DNA from: Ferruginibacter paludis
GTDB lineage: Bacteria > Bacteroidota > Bacteroidia > Chitinophagales > Chitinophagaceae
Assembly (NCBI RefSeq): GCF_030409685.1
Contig: NZ_JAUFQJ010000014.1
Span: 186,001 to 250,000 of the forward strand
Reading direction: 5' to 3'
Length of the DNA: 64,000 nt
The notes below the pieces were generated by a model. The model saw only the letters and a list, made by a program, of their open reading frames with translations, did no database searches and was not told the origin of the DNA. The stretch's first letter is position 1, and each line of letters opens with the position of its first letter. The position numbers and the translations under genes were made by a program. Shown piece by piece: positions 38,801 through 46,282 of the stretch.

Positions 38801-39885
38801 GCATTGCTTAAGTTAACAATGTCCTTTTTGTACCGGGCCGTATCCGACGACACAAGGCTGTCGTACGATGTAATTTTTTCATATACGCTGTCAATTTCAT
38901 CTTTTAACGCACCGGTAATTTGCGTGGCCAGCACTGCCTTGGAATCAGGGCTGTTATCGGGCTTGAAAAAAAGATTGTATTTAACCAGCATAAAAAATAA
39001 CAGCGACATCAGCAGCATGGAAACAACAATCGTGGCAATACCATCCGTTACAGTAAGCCTGTCTGTGTTGCCCATCTGGTACAGCTTTATCCAGGGATAG
39101 GCAACTATGGTAATGAGTACAACTGTCAGCAGCAGCAATACGCCCTGTGAGGGTAATTGATTTTTTTCCTGCTGGTAATGTTTGTTGGATAACAGACCGG
39201 TTACCACCAACTGCCTGTCGGCAGTAAAACTTACCGGCTGAAAAAACAGCTTGTAATCTTTGCCACTTACGTTCAGGCTTTTGACGGCCGAACTGGTGAT
39301 GCCTCCTTTTTTGCCGGATAAGCTATCATTCAAAAAACCGATACCGGAAGAAAAATTTTCATACACCACCTGCCCGTCGCTGAAAACGATGTATTGATCA
39401 AACACATTGGCCGGTAACAGGTTTTTTATGAACTGTTCAAAAGTAAATTTCATCTGCATGCTGTAATGCAGGCTGTCATCTTTTTTATTACCGGATTGCA
39501 CCGTTGCCAGCAATGTAATTTGGCGGCTGTTGTTGTTTACAATGATGTTGAAATTACTGTCCGGATTATCTTTTGTATACTGACTATCGGGCACAGACAA
39601 GGTAAAATTGCTGGAGTTGTATCCTTTGATATATGCAAGCAGTGCAGGTCTTTTAGCAATACTGTCTTTGTATGCTACCAGGAGGTTATGCATCAGCGCA
39701 ATACTGTTGTCTATCTTGGCATGAATATTTTTATCAATATTCTGCAACGACCTGAAACGTTGTTCCTGTACACCTTTTTCATTTTGCGGCACATACAAAT
39801 AAAAATAACCAGCGCCCAGAAAAATCAGGAACAACAGGGTGACCAACACATCATTGTAATTTTTTGTAAAAGAGAAATACCGCAT
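35848..39885 (-). CDS. Large multi-pass sensor with Cache-like domains and a C-terminal P-loop NTPase-like region
   Basis: 1345 residues, not matched to any characterised protein. Visible order: TM1 (about 13-32); an extracytoplasmic region (to about 243); two TMs (about 247-307); a second extracytoplasmic region resembling a double Cache sensor (INQVYWLGKNGDEKINW, HGNFSQRAYFKN); a block of several TMs (about 593-790); a third outer region; a TM near 955-985; then a cytoplasmic part. That part has a Walker-A-like GLPGSGKLS (992-1000) in which the usual Ser/Thr after Lys is Leu, a Walker-B-like KLIIVNHFE (1063-1071), KVIILSTIHP (about 1097) and a winged-helix-like segment. One or two TMs close the chain. 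This suggests a STAND-like signalling ATPase worked by an outer ligand, but that is inference. Confidence 0.6.
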   Translation of the reverse strand: MRYFSFTKNYNDVLVTLLFLIFLGAGYFYLYVPQNEKGVQEQRFRSLQNIDKNIHAKIDNSIALMHNLLVAYKDSIAKRPALLAYIKGYNSSNFTLSVPDSQYTKDNPDSNFNIIVNNNSRQITLLATVQSGNKKDDSLHYSMQMKFTFEQFIKNLLPANVFDQYIVFSDGQVVYENFSSGIGFLNDSLSGKKGGITSSAVKSLNVSGKDYKLFFQPVSFTADRQLVVTGLLSNKHYQQEKNQLPSQGVLLLLTVVLITIVAYPWIKLYQMGNTDRLTVTDGIATIVVSMLLMSLLFFMLVKYNLFFKPDNSPDSKAVLATQITGALKDEIDSVYEKITSYDSLVSSDTARYKKDIVNLSNAETIADASGNKNEALKKLAIIAQTGSINQVYWLGKNGDEKINWISSDKNAPHGNFSQRAYFKNISQNKPYHLQHAATQPFYLDQIISWTTGTFTSVISIPSTVPGTTVAAMSFNMQSLRQPVTPVGYTFAMIDEAGKVLYHSDSARNLNENLLSELSENEKLRSCIEARTSDAFTSSYFSRDYSVSVQPVNNLPYFIVIFSDNSFKETRDVEIYSFTFSMMLLLFLFLVFQLFSVFLVSSQRSFFKRQLFDTSWVGPKISSVNQYNVAALTNCIVLVLMVIFFNFSSVLTYFFILFFSVIFTSLFLNSLFAYRYKKSGQRENYRFKITTIRWLYLFITLLNLGALRVLDGKNMMVFTLYELLIFFVGWLLLRCGRTAVYFLYSRSMRRIFAGNYAHSFTLMALTRLLLTSGLPILFFYVTAYNFEQHIGTRYGQLQYAKRLPATLTNDQLVKVNQHNNVGGVCYYYDDAWIKNIAYRKLPLEAGYTKEEKFTATLLSMFRIDISDKAVLEDKMYMTGAADSSFFYSPLLKRAGKDDSVTVTTLAANRGDSSLSITAANLNYRLPKLYGEKFYNGWLFWICLLLLLVMFYFIIYNVLKKLFCLDLPDLSLWGTIDDSILNNEKVNNLLFVIGLPGSGKLSQVLEKIADGTLANGNTPFVYKESDPQNNVVIADLINIPDIGNDREKDDAWKLFTAKLTDAKNKLIIVNHFEYNIQDAVTNRIKLNLLEQIMLQNTSKVIILSTIHPVAFLDSVLDQSVAEKGIPGQDLERWHVLLGHYRIVVFPLQSSVAEATEEYKVILKETAHTHFLNKMRECAMTVARSLPENERAQKADEMVFKLQVMSHYFYMYIWQSLTKEEKFLLYDLAEDNLVNSFDDYNLTMLLAKGVIIRTDGTLKLFNKGFRNFILTAIGNSEAMKIKRLIKDNGNWSRLKKPLMMVIVAILVFLLISQEEAYSKLITYIATLGAGIPALVKLFSIFDNSNSKS

Positions 39886-40149
39886 GGAGTATAGTTTACA
39901 GAGGTATTACAGCAGCATGAAATTTAAAAACCATCATGAGTTGGTACCCATTTAAAAAAACATTGCAGTAAAGAGGAGGGGATTTCGCAGGTTGAATTAT
40001 CAGCCTTTAAAACTATAGAGATTAATTGGCATTCGCAATAGCCTGTTTGCGTAATTTTTAACCGGTGGAATTAGCTCACCTTCTCAAAAATAACAAAAGG
40101 ATAATATGGAACGCTTTTTTAAAAGTTCAATTTTACAATTCATGTAAGA

Positions 40150-41511
40150 ATGATGACAGACAATAGCAACCATATAATTACAGCCAAAGACTTCGGCAAA
40201 AATTTTAGCTGGGGTGTTGCCATTGCAGCGGCTCAAAACGAAGGTGCCACCAACATTAATGGAAAAGGCAAAACCATTTGGGACACTTTTTCGCGGAGCG
40301 GCAGTAATATAAAAGGCGGCGCCAAACTTACCACGGCCTGCGATTTTTATTACCGGTACAAAGATGATCTGTTGCTGGTGAAAGCCCTTGGATTTTCCGT
40401 ATTCCGCTTTTCCATTTCGTGGGCGAGAATACTGCCGGACGGCACCGGTAAAATCAATAAAGAAGGCATACTTTTTTATCACCGGGTAATTGATGAGTGC
40501 ATCAAACTCGGACTTACACCCTATATAACCCTTTACCACTGGGATCTTCCGCAGGAGCTTGAAAACAGGGGCGGCTGGACGAATTATTTAATCATCAAAT
40601 GGTTCAGCCGTTTTGTATCTGTTTGCGCAGAGGCTTATGGCAATAAGGTTAAGCACTGGATCATTTTAAATGAACCGTTTGGATTTACGTCCCTCGGCTA
40701 TATGCTGGGCAAGCATGCGCCGGGTAAAAAAGGGCTCAGTAATTTTATACCCGCCATTCATCATGCAGCTATGGCGCAGGCAGAAGGAGGAAGAATCATT
40801 CGCCGAATGGTGGAGGCTGCCCATATTGGAACTACCTTTTCCTGCTCACAGATCATTCCTTATTCCGACAGAAAAGAAGACCTGGCCGCTGCTAACCGCA
40901 TTGATATTTTAATGAACCGTTTGTTTATTGAACCTGCACTGGGAAAGGGTTATCCCGTAGATGATTCATTTAAATTTTTAGAAAAATTACAACTGCATAA
41001 TAAAACCTGGAAGTATACAGAGCGGCTGCATTTTGATTTTGATTTTATCGGGCTGCAATATTATTTTCCGGTAATGGTTAAGCACAATAGTTATGTACCG
41101 ATAGTACAGGCAACCCAGGTAAAACCAACTTCCAGAAAATTACCGGTTACTGCCATGGGCTGGGAAATTAACGCCGATAGTTTTTACCGCACTATAAAAA
41201 AAATATGGTTGTATGGAGGCGTAAAAGAAATCATCATAACAGAAAATGGTGCCGCGTTTAAAGATGAAATTAAACATGGGGTTATTGATGATGCGGAACG
41301 GATTGCCTATTTTAAACAACACCTGCAGGCGGTATTAAAAGCAAAAAAAGAAGGTGTCAATATCAGGGGCTATTTTGCCTGGACGCTGATGGATAATTTT
41401 GAATGGAGTGAAGGCTACCATCCCCGCTTTGGTTTGGTACATGTGGACCTGAAGACACAATTACGTACTATCAAAAACTCAGGTTACTGGTGGCGGGATT
41501 TTTTACAGTAA
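40150..41511 (+). CDS. Glycoside hydrolase family 1 beta-glucosidase-like enzyme
   Basis: 453 residues, full length. GH1 retaining glycosidases split beta-linked glucosides or galactosides. The acid/base Glu175 lies in LNEPFGF and the nucleophile Glu365 in IITENGAAF. Other landmarks are FSWGVAIAAAQNEGA, FRFSISWARILPDG, TLYHWDLPQ and WTLMDNFEWSEGY. No signal peptide, so it is cytoplasmic and would act on small imported sugars. No sugar transporter or regulator lies beside it. The exact substrate is not readable from sequence. Confidence 0.93.
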   Translation: MMTDNSNHIITAKDFGKNFSWGVAIAAAQNEGATNINGKGKTIWDTFSRSGSNIKGGAKLTTACDFYYRYKDDLLLVKALGFSVFRFSISWARILPDGTGKINKEGILFYHRVIDECIKLGLTPYITLYHWDLPQELENRGGWTNYLIIKWFSRFVSVCAEAYGNKVKHWIILNEPFGFTSLGYMLGKHAPGKKGLSNFIPAIHHAAMAQAEGGRIIRRMVEAAHIGTTFSCSQIIPYSDRKEDLAAANRIDILMNRLFIEPALGKGYPVDDSFKFLEKLQLHNKTWKYTERLHFDFDFIGLQYYFPVMVKHNSYVPIVQATQVKPTSRKLPVTAMGWEINADSFYRTIKKIWLYGGVKEIIITENGAAFKDEIKHGVIDDAERIAYFKQHLQAVLKAKKEGVNIRGYFAWTLMDNFEWSEGYHPRFGLVHVDLKTQLRTIKNSGYWWRDFLQ

Positions 41512-41571
41512 TCATTGAACAAATTCATTTGCTGCGTGCAACAAAGGCCTGAAAAATCTGTTGTGACAAGC

Positions 41572-42192
41572 ATGAATACGGTATTGATAAACGACACAAG
41601 CTTTACCCTTAAGGAACTGGAACAGGAGGTGTGGAAACGGTTGGAAAAAGGAGCACTTAGTTATAAAGATGCGCTGCACAATCCTGTTGTGGCCAATGTC
41701 AATACAGATGGCGTAAACATGCGCACGGTGGTATTGCGAAAAGTGTGGCCACCTCAAAAACAACTCGCCTTTTATACCGATAAAAGGAGTGGCAAATGGA
41801 AAGAACTTGCCCTGCAAAATAACATCAGCTGGTTGTTTTACGATGCCGCAAAATGCATACAAATACGACTCAGCGGGGATGTAACATTGCACCATGATGA
41901 TGGCATTGCAGCTGAAAGCTGGGATGGCACTACCATGAACAACAGAAAAAATTATTCAGGAAGAGAACGGCCTTCCTCCGTGGTTGAATTCCCTCTAAGT
42001 GGTCTGCCTGCTGTATTTGAAACAAATGATCCAACGCCTGAAGAAAGTACTGATGGCAGAAAAAATTTTGGCGTTGTAATCACGAGGGTGCGATGGATGG
42101 AATGGTTGTGGCTTAACAGCAGCGGCCACCGCAGGGCCACATTTACTTATCTGGAAGATGGGAGTTTTACTGCAAACTGGCTTATTCCTTAA
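41572..42192 (+). CDS. Pyridoxamine 5'-phosphate oxidase-family FMN-binding protein
   Basis: Start ATG at 41572 (206 residues); a TTG 19 codons upstream would add a tail that does not fit the family. A split-barrel flavin domain is visible: VANVNTDGVNMRTVVLRKVW, FYTDKRSGKWKEL and a C-terminal segment with VRWMEWLWL and GHRRATF. The sequence departs from true PdxH, so an Alr4036-like FMN-binding or flavin-reductase role is as likely as vitamin B6 synthesis. It follows GH1 by 60 bases on the same strand and converges with the CvfB-like gene. Confidence 0.8.
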   Translation: MNTVLINDTSFTLKELEQEVWKRLEKGALSYKDALHNPVVANVNTDGVNMRTVVLRKVWPPQKQLAFYTDKRSGKWKELALQNNISWLFYDAAKCIQIRLSGDVTLHHDDGIAAESWDGTTMNNRKNYSGRERPSSVVEFPLSGLPAVFETNDPTPEESTDGRKNFGVVITRVRWMEWLWLNSSGHRRATFTYLEDGSFTANWLIP

Positions 42193-42206
42193 CCGGCATA
42201 ATATCC

Positions 42207-42234
42207 GGGTGAGCCACCCTTTTTGGGGTGACCC
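42207..42234. terminator. Shared terminator between convergent genes
   Basis: An outer stem GGGT/ACCC (42207-42210 with 42231-42234) and an inner stem CACCC/GGGTG (42215-42219 with 42226-42230) enclose a T-rich loop. It lies in the 48-base gap between the PPOx-like gene and the CvfB-like gene, which face each other, so it may serve both. There is no long T run after it. Confidence 0.5.
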
Positions 42235-42240
42235 ATCAAG

Positions 42241-43095
42241 CTACTCTTCCAGGAGCTTGATGCCCGTTTTTTCGAAAGCTATTTTTCTTTCTTTATACAA
42301 ATTTCCGGTTGTCATTTTAAAGGTCTTCTTGCTCATACCGAAAAAATCATAAATATCTTCCGGCTTGCTTTTGTCATTGTAAGGCAGGTAGCCATCGTTT
42401 TCCCTCAACAGGCGCAACAATTTTCCAGCTTCATCTTCTACCCTGTTATAGCCTGGTTTGCCTGCAGCCACATCAATGCGAAAACGATCATCTTTGTCAT
42501 TGCTTACGGGATATATTTTTTTGATGAACCCTTTAAATTTATCTCCTACACCTATGTTACGGTAAATTTCATTAAAATGCAATACACCTGTGTGCTGGTT
42601 GTTGATGATACACACATAACCAATATCAGTACGGCGGTATACAATCAGGTCTACTACTTCAAGCTCCTTTACGGTTAATTCTTCATTGCTTAAATACGGC
42701 TCCAGCTTTTCTGTAGCTGCAATGCGTCCGGTTTGTTCGTCCAGGTAAATCTTCACCAGGTATTCACCGTTTACCCGCATCTCGAATATTTGTTTGCTTT
42801 TGGGAACGAAAATATCTTTCATCAAACCCATATCTAAAAATGCACCGTGGGGAGTAACTGTCACTGTCCTTAACTTTACAATGTCACCCAATATGCCTTT
42901 CGGTTCCTGCGTAGTTGCAATCAACCTGTCTTCACCATCATGGTACAAAAAAACTTTCAATTCATCTCCAATTGCGGTTGCAGTTGGCACAAATCTTTTA
43001 GGCAATAAAATACCTTCTGCCCCGTCATCCAGGTACACCCCAAAATCTACCGCCCGTATAACTTTTAATGTATTGTATTTACCTACTTCTACCAT
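42241..43095 (-). CDS. CvfB-like S1 RNA-binding protein
   Basis: 284 residues. The CvfB order is clear: several S1-type OB folds (VIRAVDFGVYLDDGAEGILLPKR; TVTPHGAFLDMGLMKDIFVPKSK; YVCIINNQHTGVLHFNEIYR) and a winged-helix C-terminus (YNDKSKPEDIYDFFGMSKKTFK). CvfB proteins bind RNA and were first known as virulence-factor regulators in staphylococci. In this lineage the role is probably a general RNA-binding one. It lies 130 bases downstream of ftsY on the same strand. Confidence 0.88.
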   Translation of the reverse strand: MVEVGKYNTLKVIRAVDFGVYLDDGAEGILLPKRFVPTATAIGDELKVFLYHDGEDRLIATTQEPKGILGDIVKLRTVTVTPHGAFLDMGLMKDIFVPKSKQIFEMRVNGEYLVKIYLDEQTGRIAATEKLEPYLSNEELTVKELEVVDLIVYRRTDIGYVCIINNQHTGVLHFNEIYRNIGVGDKFKGFIKKIYPVSNDKDDRFRIDVAAGKPGYNRVEDEAGKLLRLLRENDGYLPYNDKSKPEDIYDFFGMSKKTFKMTTGNLYKERKIAFEKTGIKLLEE

Positions 43096-43225
43096 GGGAG
43101 AGAATTAAAAAATAAAAAGTGAAAATTAAAAACTGGCCCTTTTACCGGAACCACTTTTTAACTTATGTTACCCGCAATGAAATATTCTTAACAATAATCC
43201 CTTTGGGAAACGGGGAAATAGTTCT

Positions 43226-44194
43226 TTAGGCAACAGGTGCAAACAATCCTTCTACAAACTGGTGTTTATCAAAAACCAGCAGATCTGTTGCCTTTTCGCC
43301 TACGCCGATAAATTTAACCGGTATCTTAAACTGGTGGGCAATTGCCAGCACTACACCACCCTTCGCCGTGCCGTCTAATTTAGTAATTGTTAAGGCAGTC
43401 ACATCCGTTGCGGCGGTAAAATGTTTAGCCTGTTCCAGTGCGTTTTGCCCGGTACTTCCATCCAGCACCAGCATCACTTCGTGGGGCGCTTCGGGTATTA
43501 CTTTTTGAACCACCCTTTTTATCTTGGTCAGCTCATCCATCAGGTAAGCCTTGTTGTGCAAACGGCCTGCCGTATCAATGATGATCACATCCACGTCCTT
43601 GGCTACGCCGCTAATCACCGTATCGTAAGCTACTGATGCCGGATCACTACCCATTTCTTTTTTTACAATCGGCACGCCGGTTCGCTCACTCCATATTGTT
43701 AACTGGTCTACCGCAGCCGCCCTGAAAGTATCTGCGGCACCCAGCAACACCGATTTACCCGCCTTTGAAAAATTATGCGCCAGCTTACCAATGGTAGTTG
43801 TTTTTCCTACACCGTTTACACCTACTACCAAAATCACATGTGGTTTATGGCCTGCAGGTAATTCGTAATTTTCGTAACTGGTATCCGATGGCGAAGCCAC
43901 CAGTATATCTTCTACTTCCTGTTTAAGGATGGAGTTTAATTCGTTTGTGTTAAGATATTTGTCTTTTGCTACCCGCTTTTCTATGCGATTGATAATTTCT
44001 ACTGTCGTTTCAATACCTACATCTGCACTTACCAATGCTTCTTCCAGGTTATCCAACACCTCTTCATCCACAGTGCTTTTGCCGGCAATAGCTTTGGTTA
44101 TTTTGCTGAAAAAACCTTCCCTGGTTTTTTGCAATCCCTGATCCAGCGTTTCCTGCTGTTGCTTTTTACCGAAGAGTTTATCAAAAAGTCCCAT
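43226..44194 (-). CDS. ftsY: Signal recognition particle receptor FtsY
   Basis: 322 residues with a short N-terminal region, as is common in Bacteroidota. The NG domain holds GVNGVGKTTTIGKLAHNF (P-loop), the RAAAVDQL segment, DTAGRLHNKAYLMDEL and TKLDGTAKGG. It receives SRP-bound ribosomes at the inner membrane. It lies downstream of rpmB-rpmG-DUF4295, the usual order in the phylum, but two hairpins stand in the 144-base gap, so it may have its own promoter. Confidence 0.97.
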   Translation of the reverse strand: MGLFDKLFGKKQQQETLDQGLQKTREGFFSKITKAIAGKSTVDEEVLDNLEEALVSADVGIETTVEIINRIEKRVAKDKYLNTNELNSILKQEVEDILVASPSDTSYENYELPAGHKPHVILVVGVNGVGKTTTIGKLAHNFSKAGKSVLLGAADTFRAAAVDQLTIWSERTGVPIVKKEMGSDPASVAYDTVISGVAKDVDVIIIDTAGRLHNKAYLMDELTKIKRVVQKVIPEAPHEVMLVLDGSTGQNALEQAKHFTAATDVTALTITKLDGTAKGGVVLAIAHQFKIPVKFIGVGEKATDLLVFDKHQFVEGLFAPVA

Positions 44195-44246
44195 ACCTGT
44201 AATCCCTTTAGGGATATTGATTTGTGATTATTATAAAAATAAAACT

Positions 44247-44270
44247 ACCCGAATCCAATTGGATTTGGGT
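44247..44270 (-). terminator. Hairpin between DUF4295 and ftsY (second)
   Basis: A near-perfect palindrome, ACCCGAATCCA with TGGATTTGGGT (one G-T pair), followed on the minus strand by AGTTTTATTTTT. It probably ends or weakens the ribosomal-protein transcript before ftsY. Confidence 0.6.
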
Positions 44271-44280
44271 AAAATTAAGA

Positions 44281-44310
44281 AAGCTGTTCCGATATTAACC
44301 AGAACAGCTT
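44281..44310 (-). terminator. Hairpin between DUF4295 and ftsY (first)
   Basis: A 9-base perfect stem, AAGCTGTTC (44281-44289) with GAACAGCTT (44302-44310), with a 12-base loop. A T-containing stretch follows on the minus strand. It stands 29 bases past the DUF4295 stop, in tandem with the hairpin at 44247-44270. Confidence 0.6.
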
Positions 44311-44338
44311 GAATATAGTAAATCCAGGTGCATTTAAA

Positions 44339-44509
44339 CTATTGAGCTAAATATTCCTTGATCTTGTCTTTGTGGACGATTGACTCTTTAAAAGTATAAG
44401 CACCGCTTTTAGGGCTACGAACCGCACGAATCACTTTTGTCCAGTTTTTTGCATCTGCTGCGGCCTTGGTATCCTTAATTTTCGCGTTCTTTGAAGCTGC
44501 TTTTGCCAT
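44339..44509 (-). CDS. DUF4295 small basic protein
   Basis: A 56-residue gene read directly from the sequence; it is short enough to be missed by length cut-offs. The product starts MAKAASKNAKIKDTKAA, is lysine-rich, and ends KDKIKEYLAQ. This matches the DUF4295 family, a Bacteroidota protein encoded between rpmG and ftsY. Size, charge and constant position beside L28 and L33 suggest a ribosome-associated protein, but that is inference. The ATG at 44509 starts 100 bases after the rpmG stop on the same strand. Confidence 0.93.
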   Translation of the reverse strand: MAKAASKNAKIKDTKAAADAKNWTKVIRAVRSPKSGAYTFKESIVHKDKIKEYLAQ

Positions 44510-44608
44510 GACTATTTAATTTGAAAATTTGAAAATTTAAAAATCTGAAAATGATAAGTACTTTTTGCACAGCCCATTTTCACATTTCGTATTTGCACAA
44601 GAAGAAAT

Positions 44609-44791
44609 TTACTTGATTTCTTTGTGTACAGTTACTTTCTTTAAAATCGGGTTGAATTTTTTCAACTCCAAACGCTCAGGCGTATTCTTTTTGTTCTTTT
44701 TTGTGATGTAGCGGCTGGTACCTGGTTTGCCACTGGTTTTATGCTCAGTACATTCCAAAATAACCTGAACCCTGTTACCTTTCTTTGCCAT
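44609..44791 (-). CDS. rpmG: Large ribosomal subunit protein bL33
   Basis: 60 residues beginning [21 protein letters not shown] and including [23 protein letters not shown], the bL33 signature. Only one cysteine is present, so this is the zinc-free form. It follows rpmB by 47 bases, as in most Bacteroidota. Confidence 0.97.
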   Translation of the reverse strand: MAKKGNRVQVILECTEHKTSGKPGTSRYITKKNKKNTPERLELKKFNPILKKVTVHKEIK

Positions 44792-44838
44792 TGTTATTTA
44801 TTTTGTTACCCGTCTCCTTCAAAAGAGAATGGGTGGGT

Positions 44839-45075
44839 TTAAATTTTTTCGCCTGCTGCTCTTAGTTCTTTAACAACTGAAAACAGACCATTTTTGTTGA
44901 TCGTTCTGATAGCTTCTGAAGAAACTTTCAGCACCACCCATTTATCTTCTTCAGCTAAAAAGTAACGCTTGGTTTGCAAATTGGGCAAAAACCTGCGCTT
45001 GGTTTTTATGTTTGAATGCGATACTTTATTACCTGTGATAGGCTTCTTACCTGTAACCTGACATACTCTAGCCAT
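44839..45075 (-). CDS. rpmB: Large ribosomal subunit protein bL28
   Basis: 78 residues beginning [20 protein letters not shown], with [16 protein letters not shown], the bL28 pattern. It lacks the full set of zinc cysteines. It is the first gene of the rpmB-rpmG-DUF4295 unit, and its promoter should lie in the 45076-45190 gap. Confidence 0.97.
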   Translation of the reverse strand: MARVCQVTGKKPITGNKVSHSNIKTKRRFLPNLQTKRYFLAEEDKWVVLKVSSEAIRTINKNGLFSVVKELRAAGEKI

Positions 45076-45190
45076 TGTACTAATTTTTTGGACGGCGAAG
45101 GTAAGGAAGAAATTTGATTTTTAGCAGATAAGAATTGATTTTTTTTAAACGTACACTGCAATCAGTGCATTTACCTTCAAAAAATATTTT

Positions 45191-46075
45191 TTACCTCCGC
45201 AAAATCCGGCTGCTATTATACCAAAGTCTCCACATTTGTAAAATAACTGCCAGCAAAATTAACCCAACACCTGCATAAAAGTGCCTGGAAAGCGATTTAT
45301 TTTCATGAAAAAAAAGAAAGGCCAGAATGATGCCGTACACAGGCTCCAGGTTATAAGTGAGGTTGGCGGTAAAGGGAGATATTTTTTTTAATGCGTTTAG
45401 CTGAAGATCGAAACAAAGTACGGTACAAAGCCAGGCCAGTACCAGCAGCCACACCCAGTCTGACGGCGTAGGCAGGTAATAGTCCGCCGGAAAACGGATT
45501 AGATACACCGGCACAAACAGGCATAGAAACAGAAACCCGCCTCCCAGTTCGTACAGCGTAAGGGTGGCCGGACTAAACCTTACCAGCAATTTTTTATTAA
45601 AAATGGGAAACAGTGAACTGCCAATGGCTGATAAAACGCCGAAAATAATACCGGTTTTAAACTGGGGATAAAAATCGAAGATGATATAAATACCTGCGAT
45701 GGCAAGCAGGCCAAGCAATACCTCCCGGGGGTTAATGCTTCTTTTAAAAATAAGGGGTTCAAAAAAAGAAGTGAAAAAGCCAGAGCCCGAAAAACAGACA
45801 AGGGCCACGGAAACATTGGCATATTTAATACTGCCATAAAATGTTACCCAATGCAGGGCCACTATTAAGCCGACGCCGCCTATTTTAAGGGCGTCTTTAA
45901 ACGCAATGCGTTGCAGCTGTTTTCTCAAAAATAAGATCACGCCCAATGTGAGCACCGTCAGCAGCATGCGGTACCAAACGAGCAAGCCTTCATTTAAACC
46001 AATCAGTTTGCCCAATATGCCGGTAAACCCGGCTAAAAAAACGGCTGCATGCAACTGGAACAAGGCTTTTTTCAT
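45191..46075 (-). CDS. EamA/DMT-superfamily membrane transporter
   Basis: Start ATG at 46075 (294 residues); a TTG three codons upstream is the alternative. About ten hydrophobic segments in two halves make the EamA drug/metabolite transporter fold. Landmarks are ALHWVTFYGSIKYANVSVAL in the first half and a second half with NLEPVYGIILAFLFFHE. It would export or import a small metabolite across the inner membrane; the substrate is unknown. It is transcribed divergently from guaA. Confidence 0.9.
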   Translation of the reverse strand: MKKALFQLHAAVFLAGFTGILGKLIGLNEGLLVWYRMLLTVLTLGVILFLRKQLQRIAFKDALKIGGVGLIVALHWVTFYGSIKYANVSVALVCFSGSGFFTSFFEPLIFKRSINPREVLLGLLAIAGIYIIFDFYPQFKTGIIFGVLSAIGSSLFPIFNKKLLVRFSPATLTLYELGGGFLFLCLFVPVYLIRFPADYYLPTPSDWVWLLVLAWLCTVLCFDLQLNALKKISPFTANLTYNLEPVYGIILAFLFFHENKSLSRHFYAGVGLILLAVILQMWRLWYNSSRILRR

Positions 46076-46245
46076 CGGCGACAAAGATAGGATTTGGATT
46101 GTAGGAACAGTAGTGGCTTGTTTTTACCTGTATAATGGGGAAAGAACCAAAAAGGTATGCCGTAAAAGAGGGCGATGCAACGATGTTCATCAGCGTATCC
46201 CCGGCACGGACCAAAATAATTTACCCCGGGCCGGCCGTAATTATA

Positions 46246-46275
46246 TTGGGCAGATAATGGAATTATTTACCTTCG
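46246..46275 (+). promoter_or_regulatory. guaA promoter, Bacteroidota type
   Basis: TTG at 46246-46248, then exactly 19 bases, then TACCTTCG at 46268-46275 (one mismatch to TAnnTTTG). Transcription would begin about six bases later, that is, within a few bases of the guaA ATG at 46283. The mRNA may therefore be leaderless or nearly so. Confidence 0.7.
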
Positions 46276-46282
46276 CACGCAA

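Noticed and set aside
40084-40539. A 151-codon open frame on the minus strand
   Set aside because: It is antisense to the start of the GH1 gene, whose reading is certain.
41572-42192. Calling the FMN-binding protein pdxH outright
   Set aside because: The split-barrel fold fits, but the sequence departs from true PdxH, so no gene symbol is given.
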